Assembly (NCBI RefSeq): GCF_947179515.1
Contig: NC_067485.1
Coordinates: 73,293,646 to 73,357,645 of the forward strand
Length of the DNA stretch: 64,000 bases
Direction: 5' to 3'
Source of the DNA: Apodemus sylvaticus
Taxonomy: Eukaryota > Chordata > Mammalia > Rodentia > Muridae
Shown: piece after piece, positions 21,375-34,441 of the stretch
How the letters are laid out: the number at the start of each line of letters is the position of its first letter
Numbering within the stretch: position 1 is the first letter of the stretch
Notes under the pieces: model-generated
Told to the model about the DNA's origin: nothing
What the model saw: the letters and a program-made list of their open reading frames with translations, nothing else
Database searches by the model: none
Position numbers and translations under genes: made by a program

Positions 21375-21520
21375 CAGGCACCAGTGAGTTGGTTTAAGTC
21401 TTTTGCTGCTAAGCTTGATGATCTAATTTCCATCCTTGGAACCCAGATGGGGGAAGGAAAGAGAAAGGTTCTCGTCTGAACTCCACATAGACTGCTGGCA
21501 TGGTGCTTGTGTTTGCTCAT
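21375..21520 (+). mobile_element. B3-like SINE, plus strand
   Basis: CAGTGAGTTGGTTTAAGTC, GATGATCTAATTTCCATCC, GGAACCCAGATGGGGGAAGG, then TCGTCTGAACTCCACATAGA; B3 order with divergence. Confidence 0.55.
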
Positions 21521-21523
21521 GCA

Positions 21524-21645
21524 CTCTGTGTGTGTTTGTGTGTGTGTGTGTGTACAGATGATAGTGTATAGATGGATTAATACATGGATGAATAGATAGA
21601 TAAATATAGAGATAGATAGATCAATAGATATAGAGATAGATAGAC
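21524..21645. repeat. (GT)n and (GATA)n-like tracts
   Basis: GT repeats at ~21524-21554, then GATA-rich repeats interspersed with GA at ~21590-21645, following the B3 element. Confidence 0.85.
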
Positions 21646-22497
21646 AGTCAAGATAAAAATGTTTGGTGACTTCAAAATTTAAGCATTCTCCTACTACAGT
21701 CTGCCAGCACATATTTTATGTAACCATATAGTGATAATTCATATTGTTACCTTTAAAACACTCAAAAATCCCAAAACATCCTTTGAGACTTCCACTCTTA
21801 TATTATATATAGATATTCAGACTTCCACTATTACCAGAAACCACTTTTAGTAATACGGTGATAGTATTTGAACGTTCACATTTGCTGTATATACTGGCTT
21901 CTTATTCACCATGACCTTTGAATTATGGAATTAATTTTCCTCACACCATTTGACAGCAATGCAACTAGGTGAGTCTGTATTTGTGAGAATGATTAGGAGT
22001 AATGGCAGGCTGGCAGTGTAGGGGTCTAGGAATACTGAGAGTGCCTGTGTTGAAGGGTGGAGGTGGGACTGTGATTTTTCTAGAGAATTGAGCATACATT
22101 TTAGAGCTGGGAACCATGAGGAGTATTATCTACCGACCAGTCAGTAAATGGCCTGTAGATGTCAGGTGTCTCCCAAGGCCACTCACTTGGCTATTGGTAC
22201 AAGTGATTCTTCCACTGTCTCCCCTAGCATGGCTCTGGTTTTGTTTTGTTTTGTTTTCACTGTCCTTGTAGAATCTGAGCAACCTGCATCAAGTATGGAA
22301 GGATTCCTGGAGCCATCAGGACCAGGGCCAGAATTACTGTGTCTGTGCTTGTAGGCTGAGGGAAGGTGCAGATGGGAGGTCAAGGAGCAGAGACAGCTAA
22401 GCAGTCTTCAGAAAGGCCTTCTCCCTCCCCATTCCCATATACTCCCTTTGCCTCTTCCTCCCTTCTTTTCTTTAATTTTGATAAAACCATAAAGAAA
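21646..22497. other. No gene seen
   Basis: Unclassified sequence with a short TTTTG pentamer run near 22238-22257. No exon supported. Confidence 0.4.
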
Positions 22498-22605
22498 TAA
22501 TTTGTTGCTGGACCTAAGTGTGGTGACATGCCTATTATCCCAGCACTTAGGAGGCTAAGGCAGAAAGTTTACCAGTTTGAGGCTATCCTCCATCTCCAAA
22601 AAAAG
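22498..22605 (+). mobile_element. B1/PB1-like SINE, plus strand
   Basis: AAGTGTGGTGACATGCCTAT, CCCAGCACTTAGGAGGCTAA and AGTTTGAGGCTATCC with a short A-rich end. Confidence 0.7.
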
Positions 22606-22687
22606 AATAGAGATCCAGATGTTGTTTTATACATATAATAAGATGGAAGTAAACACATCCTATAGATGTCTGTTTATTACATGTTGA

Positions 22688-22865
22688 ACATCTGTTGAGA
22701 TGGGTATAGTGGATTAATTTTGTAATCTCAGCCAGTACTCTGCATATGGAGGCAGGAGGATCACCATGAGTTCAGGGGCAATTGGATCTACATAATGAAT
22801 CCTTGGCCAAACTGGGCTATAGAATGAGACCTTGTCTGAAAAAGCAAAGATAAAAACAAAAACAA
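22688..22865 (+). mobile_element. B1-like SINE, plus strand
   Basis: GGGTATAGTGGATTAATTTT, CTGCATATGGAGGCAGGAGG, ATCACCATGAGTTCAGG, AATGAGACCTTGTCTG and an A-rich tail; diverged. Confidence 0.65.
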
Positions 22866-22879
22866 ATCAAATGACAATG

Positions 22880-22970
22880 TTGAGTATAGCTATAGCTCAC
22901 TAGAGCACTTGCTAGTATTCATAACTCCCTGGGTTCTGTCCCTGGCATCAACTTCCCAACACACACAAAT
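22880..22970 (+). mobile_element. ID/B4-type SINE fragment, plus strand
   Basis: TATAGCTCACTAGAGCACTT and CTGGGTTCTGTCCCTGGCAT give A- and B-box-like segments of an ID core. Confidence 0.6.
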
Positions 22971-23114
22971 TTGTCAAATATTTCTATGGCTTTTTCAGAT
23001 TAAATACTAAAGAAAATTTTACTATTGCACAAAAAGAAACACTTTTATTAACTGTTGTCACCAGCATCATTATATACAAAAATAAAAAAATTTAATGATT
23101 TTTCTATATGTATA

Positions 23115-23422
23115 TATATGCATGCTCACATATATGTCAGAATACATGTCTAGGTGCATGTCTGAAGTTGACATCAAGCATCTTCCTTGACTGCTGTCTA
23201 CTTTATTTATTGAGGTATGATCTCCTCACTGAACCTGGAACTCATAAATTCCAACTAGTCTAGCTGTGGAACTTGCCCTAAGGACCCCATTTTGCTTTCC
23301 AAATGCTGGGATTATGAGAGGCCAGCATGCCTTCCTGGATTTATATGAGTTCTGGGGAGCCAAACCCCAGTCCTTGTGCTTGCACAGTGGACTCTAGAGC
23401 CCCTGGACCATCTCCTCAGCTC
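23115..23422 (-). mobile_element. B4/RSINE-type SINE, minus strand
   Basis: ATTGAGGTATGATCTCCTCA, GAACCTGGAACTCAT, AATGCTGGGATTATGAGAGG, then the reverse ID part TCCTTGTGCTTGCACAGTGG and ACCATCTCCTCAGCTCC. Confidence 0.6.
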
Positions 23423-23424
23423 CC

Positions 23425-23525
23425 TTCACTGATTTTGCAGTGGCAGGTTCTCACCATGTGTGCCACAATGGTCTGAGACCTGTGATCTTCCTGCCTCAGC
23501 CTCCTAGGGCAATGAATATGTATGC
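23425..23525 (-). mobile_element. B1-like SINE fragment, minus strand
   Basis: GCAGGTTCTCACCATGTGT, AATGGTCTGAGACCTGTGAT, TTCCTGCCTCAGCCTCCTAG. Confidence 0.6.
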
Positions 23526-24182
23526 ACACTTTCACTGTAAAAATGAATTTTATGGAAAGTCAGAAACAAGGGCTTTGCCCAGAAAGGCTATAGGGATGAC
23601 ATCTTAAATCATTTCAGTTAGGTAAAACCTATATCCACAGAAGAGGCTCACAAGTGAGCCATGCCTGGTTGGGGTCTCCCTCTGAAGTCACTGTCCTCCT
23701 TTGTACTTCTTGTGATGCTTTTCATCTAACCAGGTGCTTCCATAACACTTCATTCATCTACAAGTTCTTCAGCCTAGAAGCAGTGCACCAGACCCTTGAT
23801 CTTAGAGAACCCGCAGAGAGTCCAGGATGACGCCTCCTGTGGGCATAGAAAGCAATTCTGTGCATTGGGTCTTAATTTTCTGTGTGGGCACGAAGCATGA
23901 GCACTTCTATTATGATGTGATTCCATGGGAGGAGGGTGGTTCTCCTCTGTCAGAATAGGAACTGGCTTCATGATGGACTACAACTCAGTGGATTCATGAA
24001 GCACCTTAGTCTTTGAGCATTGGCAGTCTGAGAGCAACAGTTTCGCCTTCTCCCTCAGTCAGAAATAAGACAGTGTGCCGGGGCTGTAGCTCTCTGCTAC
24101 ATCACAGTTGTGGGGCAAGTACCATCTGTTGCATAGATTTGTTTTAAATTATCTTATAATTAATCATTAGAGATGAAAAATT
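23526..24182. other. No gene seen
   Basis: Unclassified sequence between SINEs; only chance frames. Confidence 0.4.
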
Positions 24183-24374
24183 TTTAAAAAGATTTATGTG
24201 TTTGTCTTTGTGAGTTTGTGCCATGTGTATACATGTGTCTATGGAGGCCAGAAGAGGACATCAAATCCCCTAGAACTGCAGTAACAGGCAGTTTTGAGAC
24301 ATCTGACATGGGATGGGTACAAGGAGCCAAAGAGGAGTGAGTGCTTTAAAATACCGAGTCATCTTGCTGGGCCA
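24183..24374 (-). mobile_element. B3-like SINE, minus strand
   Basis: AAAAAGATTTATGTGTTTG tail end, GTGTCTATGGAGGCCAGAAG, AGAGGACATCAAATCCCC, and GTCATCTTGCTGGGCC at the head. Confidence 0.7.
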
Positions 24375-25626
<1,252 letters not shown>

Positions 25627-26196
25627 TGGCTGCTTCTATTTCTTTAGGGGTTACAGAACTATTTAATTTGTTTCCCTGATTTAACTCTGGTAAGTATCTA
25701 TCTAGAAAATCATCCATATCCTTAAGATTTTCCAAATTGTTGGAGAAGATGCTTTTCCAGTAAGACCTAATTAATGACTTTTACGTTTCCTCGGGACCTG
25801 TTCTTAGGTTTCTCTTTTCATTTCTATTTGTTAGTGTGGATATTGTCTCTCTGATGTTTATTTAGTTTGGATAAGGTTTTGTCTATCTTGTTGATTTTCT
25901 AAAAGAACCAGCTCTTGGCTTGGCTGATTCATTATCCTGTTGTCTTTGTTCCTAATGAATTGATTTCAGTCCTGAGTTTGATTATTTTCAGTGTCTACTC
26001 TTGGGTGTTTGCTTCTTTTTTCTAGAACTTTAAATATAGGTGTATATTTAAATTTTTATTATGAGAAATCTACTTTTTTTTAATGAACTTACTTAGGGCT
26101 ATGACCTTTCCTCTTAGCACTGATTTCATTGTGTTTCATAGAATTTGGTATGTTGTGCCTTCACTTGTATTTAATTTACAAAGGCTTTGATGCCTT
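25627..26196 (-). mobile_element. Old L1 fragment (ORF2), minus strand
   Basis: Aligns by eye with the reverse-transcriptase-proximal part of the 31.5-34.4 kb L1 and extends upstream of it (TCTATTTCTTTAGG..., AAGAACCAGCTCTTGG, TTGATTTCAGTCCTGAGTTT). Heavily diverged and frame-broken. Confidence 0.75.
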
Positions 26197-27260
26197 TCTT
26201 TTTTTTTTTAAATTTTATTCGATATGTTTTTTATTTACATTTCAAATGATTTCCCCTTTTCTTGTCCCCCACTCCCTGAAAGTCACATAAGCCCCCCTTC
26301 CCTCCCCCTGTTCTCCCACGCACCCCTTCCCACTTCCCTGTTCTGGTTTTGCCTTATACTGCTACACTGAGTCTTTCCAGAACAGGGACCACTCCTCCGT
26401 TCTTGTACCTCATTTGATGTGTGGATTATTTTTGGGTATTTCAGTTTTCCAGGCTAATATCCACTTATTAGTGAGTGCATAGCATGATTGATCTTTTGAG
26501 ATTAGATTACCTCACTTAGTATGATGTTCTCCAGCTTCATCCATTTGCCTAAGAATTTCATGAATTTATTGTTTCTAATGGCTGAATAGTACTCCATTGT
26601 GTATATATACCACATTTTTTTGCATCCATTCTTCTGTTGAGGGATACCTGGGTTCTTTCCAGCTTCTGGCAATTATAAATAGGGCTGCTATGAACATAGG
26701 GGAGCATATATCCTTATTACATGCTGGGGAAATCCTCTGGGTACATGTCCAGGAGTGATATAGCAGGATCTTTCGGAAGTGACATGCCCAGTTTTCTGAG
26801 GAACCGTCAGACTGTTTTCCAGAGTGGTTGTATCATTTTACAACCCCACCAGCAGTGGAGGAGTGTTCCTTTTTCTCCATATTTTCACCAACACCTGCTG
26901 TCTCCTGAGTTTTTAATCTTAGCCCTTCTGACTGGTGTAAGGTGAAATCTCAGGGTTGTTTTGATTTGCATTTCCCTGATGACTAATGAAGTTGAGCATT
27001 TTTAAAGATGTTTCTCTGCCATCCAAAGGTCTTCAGGTGAGAATTCTTTGTTTAACTCTGTACCCTATTTTTTAATAGGGTTATTTGGTTTTCTGGGGTC
27101 TAACTTCTTGAGTTCTTTGTATATATTGAATATTAGCCCTCTATATGATATAGGGTTGGTGAAGATCTTTTCCCAATTTGTTGGTTGTCGATTTGTCCTT
27201 TGATGGTGTCCTTTGCTTTACAGAAACTTTGTAATTTTATGAGGTCCCATTTGTCAATTC
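26197..27260 (-). mobile_element. 5'-truncated L1, minus strand
   Basis: The T tract and reversed 3' UTR start at ~26200 (TTTACATTTCAAATGATTTC). The ORF2 C-terminus follows and the element is truncated at CCATTTGTCAATTC. It adjoins the next L1 with no spacer. Confidence 0.9.
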
Positions 27261-28497
27261 TTTTTTTTTTCATTGATATATTTTTTATTTACATTTCAAA
27301 TGATTTCCCCTTTTCTGGATCCCCACTCCCCGCAAGTCCCATTAGACCTCTTCTGTCCCCCTGTTCTTCCATCCAGCCCTTCCCACTTCCCTGTTCTAGA
27401 ATTCCCCTATACTCTTGCACTGAGTCTTTCCAGAACCAGGGGCCACTCCTCCATTCTTTTTGGACATCATTTAATTTGTGGATTGTGTCCTGGGTTTTCA
27501 AAGTTTCTAGGCTAATATTCACTTACCAGTGAGTGCATACCATGATTGATCTTTTGAGACTGGGTTATCTCACTTAGTATGATGTTCTCCAGCTCCATCC
27601 ATTTGTCTAAGAATTTCATGAATTCATTGTTTCTAATGGCTGAATAGTACTCCATTGTGTAAATATACCACATTTTTTGTATCCATTCCTCCGTTGAAGG
27701 ACACCTAGGTTCTTTCCAGCTTCTGGCTACTACCAATAGGGCTGCTATGAACATAGTGGAGCATGTATCCTTATTGCATGCTGAAGAATCCTCTGGATAT
27801 ATGCCCAGGAGTGGTATACCAGGGTCCTCAGGAAGTGTCATGCCTAGTTTTCTGAGGAACCACCAGACTGATTTCCAATGTGGTTGCACCATTTTGCAAT
27901 CCCACCAGCAGAGGAGGAGTGTTCCTCTTTCTCCACATCCTTGCCAACACCTGCTGTCTCCTGAGTTTTTGACCTTAGCCATTCTGACTGGTGTGAGGTG
28001 AAATCTCAGGGTTGCTTTGATTTGCATTTCCCTAATGAATAATGATGTTGAACATTTCTTAAGGTGTTTCTCAGCTCTCCGAAGTTCTTCATGTGAAAAT
28101 TCTTTGTTCAGCTCCGTACCCCACTTTTTAATGGGGTTATTTGGTTCTCTGGGTTCTACTTTCTTGAGTTCTTTGTATATATTAGATATTAGCCCTCTGT
28201 CGGATTTAGGGTTGGTGAAGATCCTTTCCCAGTCTGTTGGTTGACGTTTTGTCCTTTTGACGGTGTCCTTTGCCTTACAGAAACTTTGTAGTTTTATGAG
28301 GTCCCATTTGTCAATTCTTGATCTTAAAGCATAAGCTATTGGTATTCTGTTCAGGAACTTTCCCCCTGTACCGATGTCCTCCAGGGTCTTCCCCAGTTTC
28401 TTTTCTATTAGCTTCAGACTGTCTGGCTTTATGTGGAGGTCCTTGATCCATTTGGAGTTGAGCTTAGTACAAGGAGACAAGGATGGATCAATTCACA
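27261..28497 (-). mobile_element. 5'-truncated L1, minus strand, long ORF2 C-terminus open
   Basis: Reversed T tract and 3' UTR from 27261. A continuous 322-codon ORF2 C-terminal frame runs from 28480 down to 27512: SKWIKDLHIKPDSLKLIEKK, RSRIDKWDLIKLQSFCKAKD, the Cys/His region GTLLLCWWDCKMVQ, EEWIQKMWYIYTMEYYSAIR, ending SLVSEY. The reverse transcriptase and endonuclease are absent, so it is an inactive insert. Truncated after TGGATCAATTC. Confidence 0.92.
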
Positions 28498-31355
28498 TTT
28501 GAAGAGTAGTTTATATCTGAAATATTTATCTTTTGATATATCTAGAAAATTATCATCATGCAGCAGGTGAATGCCCCCGAAATGAACTTTTCTCTAAGAC
28601 AGTTCAAAGCATTTTTTTACAGTGTATTCCTTTAGACCTTCCCTCCCCCACCACCCCTGCTTCATTCCCTCTCTATGTCAGCATCTCTTTTTCTTTCATA
28701 AGAAGTAAGTAGAGTGGATGATGGATGGTGTTAGAAGGATGAAGATAATCAGGGAAGATATAGAACTGTGGTACTAATGGAGACTCAGTAGCAACATGAA
28801 AGAGTAAGAGGAGGGAAGACTGAAGTTGAAGTGGGGTTTGTTTTCAAGAGTGAGGCCACAGGGGACAGAAATGTAGCAGGTGGTAGAAATAATCCCAGAG
28901 GTAGTCCTGACATGTATGTAGCTGGAAAGGGAGAACTCAAGAGAACAAAAGAGAAAAGGAGAGCTCACAGTCAATTCAGTCTCCTCTCTATCTGTAATTA
29001 GTTACATGACCTAGAGCAAATTGAGTTTTAGAATGTCTATTTCCTCATTAGCAAACTCAAATAACTTGCACGATGAAGATTATGATAGGCCAAGAACTCC
29101 AAACATGCTGCCTGGTACATAAGAAAGAGCTAGCAAATTATCTATATCATTATACAAAAACAGCCAACAGGGCAAGGGCAATTAACAATGGAGAATTAGC
29201 TAGGAACAGACTGGAAACACGACCGTTTTGTTCAGTAACATCACTTCTGTTTCATGACTCTTCATAGTGAGTTAGTCTGTGTACCAGAGGAATTTCTTTT
29301 TCTGTGATTCTCTTTTTTCATCTTGGCTTCCCTTTTGTCATGAAGAAATTATGTTCAACATCTTTTCCCTTCAAAAATACTGAATCCTGAAAAACCTTGC
29401 TTACTTAGTCCTCATAGCTGCATAAAAGCTTGACTCCACATACCTTTCATTCTGTTAATAAAAACAATCAAACAAATAACCCAAAACAAAACAAAACAGA
29501 AAACTAGTCTGTGGGAAGACAAACAAATGAATGAATACACTTCAGCTCTTTTGGAGTTGCTCAGGTAGATGTGGGTGTGTGCTTCTATGTGCTTCAGTCT
29601 TCCATCTCTACCCTCTATTTAACTCTCAACTCTGAGAGTTAAATTCTCGACCTGCCACATAAAATCCTCCTCCAACTGGCCATCTTCTTTCACTTCTTTC
29701 TCTTCTCATTCACACTCAAGCTGCATCCAATCTTAGTACTTATCATCAGACAGTTTCCTGGCCCTGTAATGCTTGCTTTGTCCTGCAGTTTCTTGTCATC
29801 TTTTACAATCTGACAGTAGGGTGTTTGCAGCCTTCAGATCTTTTGGAGTTGCACATGTAGATGTGGATGTTTGCATCTGTGTACTCTACTTGTCCTTCAT
29901 TGGAACATATATTTGCCCTCATTAATTTGCTTCTCTAAGATGTTAGTAGATTTTTAGCCTTGCAGTGTACACTTTGCAACTACATTTTCCTAGATTTAAG
30001 TGAAGACTATTGCTTTGGATACAGAGCAGCAAGAAAATTCACAATCAGACCTTTTAGGATGCCCTCCTTGATTTAGTCATCTTAGATTTTGAGGTCTCTG
30101 AACACTTTGTTCCAACTTCAATTATTGAAATTAGCACAGTCTGTACTGTGCATCTATGTTTTAACTTTAACATTTTGACTAAAAGAAAGTGATTATTTAT
30201 TAAATTTATTTTGATCTTTCCTAAAATCTAACACATATTAGTATTTTAATCACATGTTAGAAGATGATGTACGTCAATGTAAGGGTTCTTGAAGTCAGGG
30301 ACTGTACCTGATTCTTGGATGAATCAGGATTGTACCTGATTCATACATATGCATGGTACTCAATAAATTATAGCTAAGTGAATAAATCTGAACAAGACAG
30401 AAATGAAACAAATACCAGATATTTCATCATTATAGAGCTCCACGTAAGGTTTTATAATCTTAAAAGTGAGTGCAAAACCATGTCTTATGAATCAGGATTG
30501 ATCACATACAGAGGTGATCAATACTATGACTACCTGGCTTCTTTCCAAAGCAGATTCGTCCTTCAATTTTTACTCTGGTTACTAAAGTGTTACATCATTA
30601 AAAAGCTTGTCATGCTGTCACACACTGGGTGGAATGCACTTCACTTTGATAAATGTATGGCAATCCCACTCCTTATGTCTACAGCAAACAGCGGGGCTTT
30701 CTGATACTGGGCTGAGCCTTTGCTTTATTGCTGGAAATTTCTTTTGGATATTTTATAGGGTTGTAGTTAAACTAGAACTCCAGGGAAAATGAAACATCAT
30801 CTTGTTTTATAAAGGGCCTTTGATTAGATTGTACTATCATCAATCAGTTGCTAAATTAGAGGAGTTTTAGATCAAAGAAAGTCAGTGTTAAATAACTTCT
30901 CTTAATGCAAGTTGCAACTTTAGTTCATATAGTAAGGCTATAGTCACTTTTCAAGGGATGGTAAAACAATTTATTCTTTTAAAACTTGATATCATAATGA
31001 ACTATTATAATCAAATGAAACTTTATTTCAGACTCCTAAGCTTTTGTCCTGTTAGAAGTTGGTTATCTTCTCATTTAAAGGAGGAATTACAAGGGCAGGA
31101 AAAGGGTTTTTCTACTGGAGAACAACATTCCACTCAAAAAGCTGGGTTCAATTCCTCTTTGCTATTTCCTGTTCTTTTGTAGGATACAAACCCTAATTTA
31201 GCCAGTAGGATTGTATTAATTTTTAACTTAATCCTTCAGGATAGTACTTATTATTTGTATATATGTGTATTGTATACAGTAGAATTTTCTGCATTGCATT
31301 TTCCTAAACAAATCTTATAGAGAACATTTTATAAAAAATGTATATGTATTGTGAA

Positions 31356-31360
<5 letters not shown>
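28498..31360. other. AT-rich intergenic DNA, no gene seen
   Basis: Close to 3 kb nearly free of recognisable young repeats. The longest frame (108 codons, 30378-30704, +) has no domain. A pair of imperfect direct repeats is listed separately. Confidence 0.5.
29541..29886. repeat. Imperfect direct repeats ~50 bp, 290 bp apart
   Basis: 29541-29592 and 29833-29886 share TTCAG(C/A)TCTTTTGGAGTTGC then GTAGATGTGG(G/A)TGT and TGTG; the copies differ at several positions. Confidence 0.75.
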
Positions 31361-31396
<36 letters not shown>

Positions 31397-31411
31397 GTGT
31401 GTGTGTGTGTC
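31361..31411. repeat. (TA)n / (TG)n tract
   Basis: ATATAT repeats passing into GTGTGT, then unique sequence before an L1. Confidence 0.93.
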
Positions 31412-31465
31412 TTTTCTTTACATTCTATTGTATTGCCATGACTCTTTGATTTAATCACCAATTAA

Positions 31466-34441
31466 TTAATTTATTTACATTTCAAATGATTTCCCCTTTT
31501 CTAGCCCCCCCCCCACTCCCCGAAAGTCCCGTAAGCCCCTTTCTCTTCCCCTGTCCTCCCTCCCGCCCCTTCCCAGTTCCCCGTTCTGGTTTTGCCAAAT
31601 ACTGTTTCACTGAGTCTTTCCAGAACCAGGGACCACTCCTGCTTTCTTCTTGTATCTCATTTGATGTGTGGATTATGTTTTGGGTATTCCAGTTTTCTAG
31701 GTTAATAACCACTTATTAGTGAGTGCATACCATGATTCACCTTTTGAGTCTGGGTTACCTCACTTAGTATGATGTTCTCTAGCTCCATCCATTTGCCTAA
31801 GAATTTCATGAATTCATTGTTTCTAATGGCTGAATAGTACTCCATTGTGTAGATATACCACATTTTTTGTATCCACTCTTCTGTTGAGGGATACCTGGGT
31901 TCTTTCCAGCATCTGGCAATTATAAATAGGGCTGCTATGAACATAGTAGAGCATGTATCCTTATTACATGGTGGGGAATCCTCTGGGTATATGCCCAGGA
32001 GTGGTATAGCAGGATCTTCTGGAAGTGAGGTGCCCAGTTTTCGGAGGAACCGCCAGACTGCTTTCCAGAGTGGTTGTACCAATTTGCAACCCCACCAGCA
32101 GTGGAGGAGTGTTCCTTTTTCTCCGCACCCTCTCCAACACCTGCTGTCTCCTGAATTTTTAATCTTAGCCATTCTGACTGGTGTAAGATGAAATCTTAGG
32201 GTTGTTTTGATTTGCATTTCCCTAATGACTAATGAAGTTGAGCATTTTTTAAGATGCTTCTCCGCCATCCGAAGTTCTTCCGGTGAGAATTCTTTGTTTA
32301 ACTCTGTACCCCATTTTTTAATAGGGTTGTTCGGTTTTCTGGAGTCTAACTTCTTGAGTTCTTTATATATATTGGATATTAGCCCTCTATCTGATGTAGG
32401 ATTGGTGAAGATCTTTTCCCAATTTGTTGGTTGCCGATCTGTCCTCTTGATGGTGTCCTTTGCCTTACAGAAACTCTGTAACCTTATGAGGTCCCATTTG
32501 TCAATTCTTGCTCTTAGAGCATACGCTATTGGTGTTCTGTTCAGAAACTTTCTCCCTGTACCGATGTCCTCAGGGTCTTCTCCAGTTTCTTTTCTATTAG
32601 CTTCAGAGTGTCTGGCTTTATGTGGAGGTCCTTGATCCATTTGGATTTGAGCTTAGTACAAGGAGACAAGGATGGATCAATTCGCATTCTTCTGCATGCT
32701 GACCTCCAGTTGAACCAACACCATTTGTTGAAAAGGCTATCTTTTTTCCATTGGATGTTTTCAGCCTCTTTGTCGAGGATCAAGTGGCCATAGGTGTGTG
32801 GGTTCATTTCTGGATCTTCAATCCTGTTCCATTGATCCTCCTGCCTGTCACTGTACCAATACTATGCAGTTTTTAACACTATTGCTCTGTAGTATTGCTT
32901 GAGGTCAGGGATACTGATTCCCCCAGATTTTCTTTTGGTGCTGAGAATAGTTTTAGCTATCCTGGGTTTTTTGTTGTTCCAGATGAATTTGATAATTGCT
33001 CTTTCTAACTCTGTGAAGAATTGAGTTGGGATTTTGATGGGTATTGCATTGAATCTGTATAGTGCTTTAGGCAAAATGGCCATTTTAACTATATTGATTC
33101 TACCGATCCATGAGCATGGGAGGTTTTCCCATTTTTTGAGGTCTTCTTCCATTTCCTTCTTCAGAGTCTTGAAGTTCTTGTCATACAGATCTTTCACATG
33201 TTTGGTAAGAGTAACACCAAGATACTTTATACTGTTTGTGGCTATTGTGAAGGGGGTCATTTCCCTAATTTCTTTCTCAGCCTGCTTATCCTTTGAGTAT
33301 AGGAAGGCCACTGATTTGCTTGAGTTGATTTTATAACCTGCCACTTTGCTGAAGTTGTTTATCAGCTGTAGGAGCTCTCTAGTGGAGTTTTTTGGGTCAC
33401 TTAGGTAGACTATCATGTCGTCTGCAAATGATGATAGTTTGACTTCCTCCTTTCCAATTTGTATCCCTTTGACCTCCTTATGTTGTCGAATTGCCCGAGC
33501 TAGTACCTCAAGTACAATATTGAAAAGATAAGGAGAAAGGGGGCAGCCTTGTCTGGTCCCTGATTTCAGTGGGATTGCTTCAAGTTTCTCTCCATTTAGT
33601 TTGATGCTGGCTACTGGTTTGCTGTATATTGCTTTTACTATGTTTAGGTATGGGCCTTGAATTCCTGTTCTCTCTAAGACTTTAAGCATGAAAGGATGCT
33701 GAATTTTGTCAAATGCTTTTTCAGCATCCAGTGAAATGACCATGTGGTTTTGTTCTTTCAGTTTGTTTATGTAGTGGATTGTATTGATGGATTTCCGTAT
33801 ATAGAACCAACCCTGCATTCCCGGGATAAAGCCTACTTGATCATGGTGGATGATCGTTTTGATGTGTTCTTGGATTCGGTTGGCAAGAATTTTATTGAGT
33901 ATTTTTGCATCGATGTTCATAAGGGAAATTGGTCTGAAGTTCTCTTTCTTTGTTGGATCTTTGTGTGGCTCTGGTATCAGCGTAATTGTGGCTTCGTAGA
34001 AGGAATTGGGTAGTGTTCCTTCTGTTTCTATTTTGTGGAATAGTTTGAAGAGTATTGGTGTTAACTCTTCTTTGAAGGTCTGGTAGAATTCTGCACTGAA
34101 GCCATCTGGTCCTGTGCTTTTTTTGGTTGGAAGACTTTCTATGACTCCTTCTATTTCTTTAGGCTTTATGGGACTGTTCAGATGGTCTAGTTGGTCCTGA
34201 TTTAACTTTGGTATTTGGTATCTGTCAAGGAAATTGTCCATTTCCTCCAGATTCTCCAGTTGTGTTGAGTACAGGCTCTTGTAGTAGGATCTGATGATTT
34301 TTTGGATTTCCTCAGTTTCAGTTGTTATGTCTCCCTTTTCATTTCTAAGTTTGTTAATTTGGATACTTTCTCTGTGCCCTTTGGTCAGTCTGGCTAAGGG
34401 TTTATCTATCTTGTTGATTTTCTCAAAGAACCAGCTCCTGG
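31466..34441 (-). mobile_element. L1 ORF2 reverse-transcriptase half, minus strand, lightly damaged
   Basis: The longest L1 coding remnant in the window. ORF2 reads from RSWFFEKINKIDKPL (~34436) through the RT core (GPDGFSAEFYQTF, IPEPHKDPTKKENFRPISL, SLDAEKAFDKI, GTRQGCPLSPYLFN, the FADD catalytic box, KYLGVTLT) and the C-terminal domain to SLISGY at ~31702. Two lesions are visible: a TAG at 32862-32864 replacing the Trp of AWYWYRDRQ, and a one-base deletion near 32572 (CCTCAGGG versus CCTCCAGGG in the 28.4-kb L1), which shifts EKTLEDIGTG. The endonuclease, ORF1 and 5' UTR are missing, and the usual terminal A tail is not seen at the 3' end (31466). Inactive, but young compared with its neighbours. 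Confidence 0.95.
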
